A DNA stretch of 64,000 nucleotides, taken from NCBI GenBank assembly GCA_902797305.1, contig CADBSK010000150.1, positions 1 through 64,000 of the forward strand, given 5' to 3'. Numbering within the stretch: position 1 is the stretch's first letter; every line of letters begins with the position of its first letter. The translations under genes and the position numbers were made by a program. This document shows, one piece after another, positions 60,877 through 64,000 of this stretch. The stretch comes from an uncultured Spirochaetaceae bacterium. Its GTDB lineage: Bacteria > Spirochaetota > Spirochaetia > Treponematales > Treponemataceae. The notes under the pieces were generated by a model, which saw only the letters and a list, made by a program, of their open reading frames with translations, did no database searches and was not told the DNA's origin.

Positions 60877-61813
60877 TGTTTCTTTTTCTTATGGTTCCAA
60901 ACAGATTTTAAAGGATTTTTCTCTCGATGTAGAAGAAGGCTCTTTTACAACTTTGCTGGGCTCAAGTGGCTCTGGAAAGACGACCCTGCTCCGTTTGATT
61001 AGCGGCTTTTTGGATATGCAGTCGGGATCGATTTATGTAAACGGTAAGTTGATGAACGGGGTGCTTCCAAACAAGCGCAAAATCGGAATGGTTTTTCAGG
61101 ATTACGCGCTTTTTCCTCATATGACGGTTGAGCAGAACCTTTATTACGGGCTTAAACTCAAAAAGAAGACGAAACATAACAAGGAAGAAAATCGCTCTCT
61201 TGTTCTTGAAACAGCAGAAAATCTAGGTTTGACAGATTTACTCGAGAGATTCCCCTGGGAACTGAGTGGCGGACAGCAGCAGCGGGTTGCTCTTGGTCGC
61301 GTTCTTGTGCTCAAGCCGGAGCTTTTGCTCATGGATGAGCCTCTTTCTTCTCTTGATAAAAATCTCCGCCTCAAACTCCGCCAGGAGCTAAAAGAAATCC
61401 AGAAGTCCCTTAAAATTACGACTTTGTATGTTACACACGACCAGGAAGAAGCTTTTGGACTTTCTGATAAAATTGCCCTCATGAACGAAGGTTCGCTTCT
61501 TCAGTCCGGAACCCCTCAGGAGCTTTATTTTAAGCCTAAGAATCAGTACGTTGCCGAGTTTACAGGAAGCGTTAACTACATCGACGGCAAAATCGTCCGC
61601 CCGGAATGGATTTTTATTCAAAAGGGGGAAAAAAAAGGCGCTTCAGATTTAAGCGGCACCGTAATCAAAAAAGAATTTTTAGGAAGCATTACCCGCCTCG
61701 AAATCCGCTCCGGTGACCAGATTATAAAAGCCGATCAGAACTCAATTTTTACCACTGAAATCCAACCCGGCGACCAGGTAGAAGTTTTTATTAAGCACGG
61801 TGAGGGGTTGTAA
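60854..61813 (+). CDS. Fbp-type ABC transporter ATP-binding protein
   Basis: 319 residues. Walker A GSSGSGKTT, Q-loop MVFQDYALFPHM, signature ELSGGQQQRVALGRVL, Walker B LLLMDEPLSSLD and switch His in LYVTHDQEEAFG. A C-terminal TOBE-like region follows (GTVIKKEFLGSITRLEIRSG; IQPGDQVEVFI). This is the FbpC/PotA class of importer ATPase. Start ATG 60854 is inside the permease gene (23-bp overlap). It completes the iron uptake operon. Confidence 0.92.
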   Translation: MAFLSINNVSFSYGSKQILKDFSLDVEEGSFTTLLGSSGSGKTTLLRLISGFLDMQSGSIYVNGKLMNGVLPNKRKIGMVFQDYALFPHMTVEQNLYYGLKLKKKTKHNKEENRSLVLETAENLGLTDLLERFPWELSGGQQQRVALGRVLVLKPELLLMDEPLSSLDKNLRLKLRQELKEIQKSLKITTLYVTHDQEEAFGLSDKIALMNEGSLLQSGTPQELYFKPKNQYVAEFTGSVNYIDGKIVRPEWIFIQKGEKKGASDLSGTVIKKEFLGSITRLEIRSGDQIIKADQNSIFTTEIQPGDQVEVFIKHGEGL

Positions 61814-62031
61814 TAGCCTTATTTTGAGTTATTTAAGGTTACACTTAAATTGTCGCGAAGGAGCAGAGCGGTGAGTAAAAACATTCTGTTTGTGGAAGTC
61901 GCGTGAGCGACTGATTATATAATCCATGCCACAAACAGCATGTAGTGCGCTAGCGCACGGTTTTAATTCATCGAAATGCGACTGGAAGACAATTTGTGTG
62001 AAGAATGAATAAACTCAAAATAAGGCTAATT
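61814..62031 (-). repeat. MITE-like element containing palindromic repeat copy B
   Basis: About 218 bp with imperfect terminal inverted repeats. The left end TAGCCTTATTTTGAGTT matches the reverse complement of the right end AACTCAAAATAAGGCTA (ending near 62029), and similarity continues inward (ACACTTAAATTGTC against ACACAAATTGTC). Nested inside, at 61863-61973 in reverse orientation, is a second copy of the repeat at positions 1-110. It has the same 14-bp palindrome and a 15-bp hairpin arm with one C-G to T-A compensatory change and one mismatch. There is no ORF. TA dinucleotides flank both ends, as in Tc1/IS630-type insertions, but TA is also part of the palindrome, so this is weak evidence. 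The remaining spacer to 62102 shows nothing else. Confidence 0.8.
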
Positions 62032-62102
62032 ATAAAAATTTATTCCATATTTTGTTTTACAACTTCAAAATTTGACCGTAAAATTAAATAGGGAGCATTG
62101 TA

Positions 62103-64000
62103 ATGAAAAAAGTATTATTTAGTATTTTTGCTTTAATTTTGACTGGATGTACATTTTTTTCCTGTTTTACTGATGTTGGATTAGGAACAATTGATACAGA
62201 AGCACCTGTTATTTCTATTACTAAATTATCTAGTGGAGAATCAGAATTAAATTCTTTTGAAGGTGGAATTTACTGTAAAAGGAATGTTGTTTTTTCTGGG
62301 ACCGCTACAGATAACAGACAAGTTACCCGAGTATATGCCGAATTGCGCTGGGGAGGCCAAGAATCCTTTACCTCAATAGGAAATGCTGCAGTTCAGGGTA
62401 CTGACTGGACTTTTGATTATAATTTTGAAGCTGAGGGTGCCTGCTACATTCGTTTTGTTGCAGAAGATAATGCCCGCAATACCTCAACCAAGAGCGTAAA
62501 GACCATAACACTCTTTGTCGATGAGACAGCCCCAGTTGCAAATGCATGGTATATCGATCGAGAGCTAAATGGGATACAATATAATCTTAAAGAAAAAGAC
62601 TTTTTGGAAAGTCTGGATTTAACTTTACCAGAAAACAAAGATGCTGCTCAAAATGTTAGTTTTACGCTTTGTGCAAATGCAAGTGATACTTTTGGCGTAA
62701 GTTCTGTAACACTAAAAATTAAAGATGAAAATGGGGATGTTGTTGCAGAAATTGAAAATTCAAATCCAAATAATATCTATGCTCCAAAATTTAAGGTTAC
62801 TCATGATATTCTGGTTAATGGAAAGTCGTCGCTGGCAAGTGGAAAGCATTACCTGCAGATTTGTTATGATGCAGAAGATATCGTTGAATTTCCTGCATCA
62901 AATACAGTAGAAGATGCAGAAGTAAGTGCAGGATGGTTTATCTGGTGGCCAGAAAATGATGTACCGCAGATCACCAATTCAGAAATCTACACAAACTCAG
63001 AAGATAATGATTTGGCACTAAATGCTCATGTAAAAGATTTGCTGTGCTTTACTTTCTTTGACGATGATGAACTTAATGAAGGATATTTTGCACTTTTGAC
63101 AAGTGCAGAAAAACAAGCATTCACTTCTACCTGGAATGAAATTAAAGAGAATCCGGAACTGATAATTCAAGCAGTTAAAGCTGATGCTATCAACGGAGAA
63201 GAGACAGATGATGACGCAAGAAATGATCGAGCCTGTCATTTTGTTTCAAATGGAGAACGAGATAAGAATATTGTATTAAAAGCAGCAACGGAAGCTCAAA
63301 CTATGCAGTTTGTAGCAATAGGATGGGATAATACAACTGCTAAAAGAATAGTTACAAAAGAAGTTTCAGTGAGAGTTACAGATGAAAATACTCCAATTTT
63401 GTTAATAGCGTCTCCAAAAAACAACTCTATCCCTACTTTTAATGAGGGAGAAGATACAACAACAGTAACTGGTCAAAGTTTTGACTCAACAGGTTGTACT
63501 TACCTGGAATTTGTATGGATTCCAAACAGTTTACAAAATGGATACCAAATGGCGAAAGACTGGCTTGATTCTTTAACAACAGAAGAAGCTCATGAATCGC
63601 TCTTAAAGGCAAGCAACAACCTGACTGTAAAAGACGGATTAAAGCTTTGGGCTGTAGAACTTTCAGAAAAAGTTAGTCAAAATAGTTTTTATACACAAAA
63701 TTATTCATTTGATTTGGACTTATTAGAAGATTTTGTATATGGAAATAATAACGAAAAAGCTGAGTCTAAAAAATTTTTAATCAAACTTACTCGTAAAGAC
63801 GGAAATTATATTTATCAGGATTATACTTTAGAGCCGGATGATTTACCTCCAACAATTGTTGGTGTAACACCTTCTGTAGATATGCAGATTGTTCAAAATG
63901 ACAAGGATCTTACATTAAAGTTCTATGCAGAAAAAGAATCCGGACTAAGAATTGATACATCAAAATATAAAATTACTTGTATCACGAGTGAGACCGAAGA
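62103..64000 (+). CDS. Large lipoprotein with Ig-like domains (truncated by window end)
   Basis: 632 codons are visible with no stop. Lipoprotein signal VLFSIFALILTGC with Cys at 16. Ig-like/fibronectin-type units: DTEAPVISITKLSSGES, VVFSGTATDNRQVTRVYAEL, FVAEDNARNTSTKSVKTI, FVDETAPVANAWYIDRE, then NDVPQITNSEIYTNSEDNDLA and further repeats. The TDN and EDNARNTS turns are typical of bacterial Ig-like (Big-type) domains. It is probably a surface-exposed adhesin-like lipoprotein processed by LspA. GGGAGCATTGTA precedes the ATG. The right end is cut by the window. Confidence 0.85.
   Translation, partial: MKKVLFSIFALILTGCTFFSCFTDVGLGTIDTEAPVISITKLSSGESELNSFEGGIYCKRNVVFSGTATDNRQVTRVYAELRWGGQESFTSIGNAAVQGTDWTFDYNFEAEGACYIRFVAEDNARNTSTKSVKTITLFVDETAPVANAWYIDRELNGIQYNLKEKDFLESLDLTLPENKDAAQNVSFTLCANASDTFGVSSVTLKIKDENGDVVAEIENSNPNNIYAPKFKVTHDILVNGKSSLASGKHYLQICYDAEDIVEFPASNTVEDAEVSAGWFIWWPENDVPQITNSEIYTNSEDNDLALNAHVKDLLCFTFFDDDELNEGYFALLTSAEKQAFTSTWNEIKENPELIIQAVKADAINGEETDDDARNDRACHFVSNGERDKNIVLKAATEAQTMQFVAIGWDNTTAKRIVTKEVSVRVTDENTPILLIASPKNNSIPTFNEGEDTTTVTGQSFDSTGCTYLEFVWIPNSLQNGYQMAKDWLDSLTTEEAHESLLKASNNLTVKDGLKLWAVELSEKVSQNSFYTQNYSFDLDLLEDFVYGNNNEKAESKKFLIKLTRKDGNYIYQDYTLEPDDLPPTIVGVTPSVDMQIVQNDKDLTLKFYAEKESGLRIDTSKYKITCITSETE

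Noticed and set aside
61863-61973. Integron attC site, since treponemes can carry integrons
   Set aside because: No recognisable GTTRRRY/RYYYAAC core sites at the ends, no array of cassettes and no integrase in the window.

Overview
This is a low-GC (roughly 38-40 %) stretch from a host-associated spirochaete, most likely a Treponema of the rumen or gut type. The assignment is inference from gene content: many Treponema-type conserved unknowns, a chemoreceptor, lipoproteins with spirochaete-like lipoboxes, a tripartite exporter with TolC-like outer membrane protein, and AAA/PD-(D/E)XK proteins of the kind common in Treponema and Bacteroides. No rRNA, tRNA, CRISPR array or transposase gene was seen. 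The last gene runs off the right edge.

Layout. 1-1.9 kb: half of a dispersed palindromic repeat, two paralogous XRE regulators and a Cof-type HAD phosphatase. 2-14.5 kb: mostly + strand housekeeping genes: an SLC13/ArsB-type transporter, a cytidylate-kinase-like protein, the ribosomal ABC-F factor EttA, a HAD phosphatase, a B12/radical-SAM protein, YdcF-like and Nif3-like proteins, LspA, MTA/SAH nucleosidase, and a DUF1538 membrane protein paired with a double P-II-like protein. 14.6-18.5 kb: a chemoreceptor and a Treponema-type unknown. 18.5-25.6 kb (minus): a MacAB-TolC-like exporter, a TraB-family membrane protein and a TPR protein. 25.6-30.9 kb: a four-gene operon with two membrane class III cyclases around a papain-like protein. 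30.9-33.2 kb (minus): a GatB/GatE-like protein fused to an asparaginase-like domain that has lost its catalytic residues. 33.3-39.9 kb: glycoside hydrolase, Ppx, PPK1 and an OLD-like ATPase/TOPRIM protein. 39.9-47.4 kb: a sugar symporter, TPR-GGDEF protein, a small FliG/FliF-like protein, an OmpA-domain protein and a uracil-DNA-glycosylase-like protein. 47.4-56.4 kb: an AT-rich block of secreted proteins and lipoproteins (lipase, beta-propeller, SH3, YD-like repeats) with an IlvY-like regulator and an AAA/nuclease protein. 56.4-61.8 kb: cardiolipin synthase and an Fbp-type iron ABC operon. 61.8-64 kb: the second copy of the repeat, inside MITE-like inverted ends, and a large Ig-like lipoprotein.

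Main discovery. The two cyclases at 27403-28575 and 29635-30858 have complementary lesions. The first keeps both metal-binding aspartates (D234, D278) but has lost the catalytic Asn/Arg (now D350, E354). The second keeps Lys279/Asp348/Asn355/Arg359 but has Glu at both metal positions. Each also has a polytopic membrane domain. Together they look like the two halves (C1 and C2) of a mammalian-type transmembrane adenylyl cyclase carried on separate genes, predicted to form a heterodimer with one complete active site.

Other cross-cutting signals. At least seven genes have a -35/-10 pair placed so that transcription should begin at or next to the start codon (6-7 nt between the -10 box and ATG/GTG, no Shine-Dalgarno), which suggests that leaderless mRNAs are common in this genome. 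Two copies of an about 110-bp palindromic repeat lie at the window ends in opposite orientation, with a conserved stem and one compensatory base-pair change.
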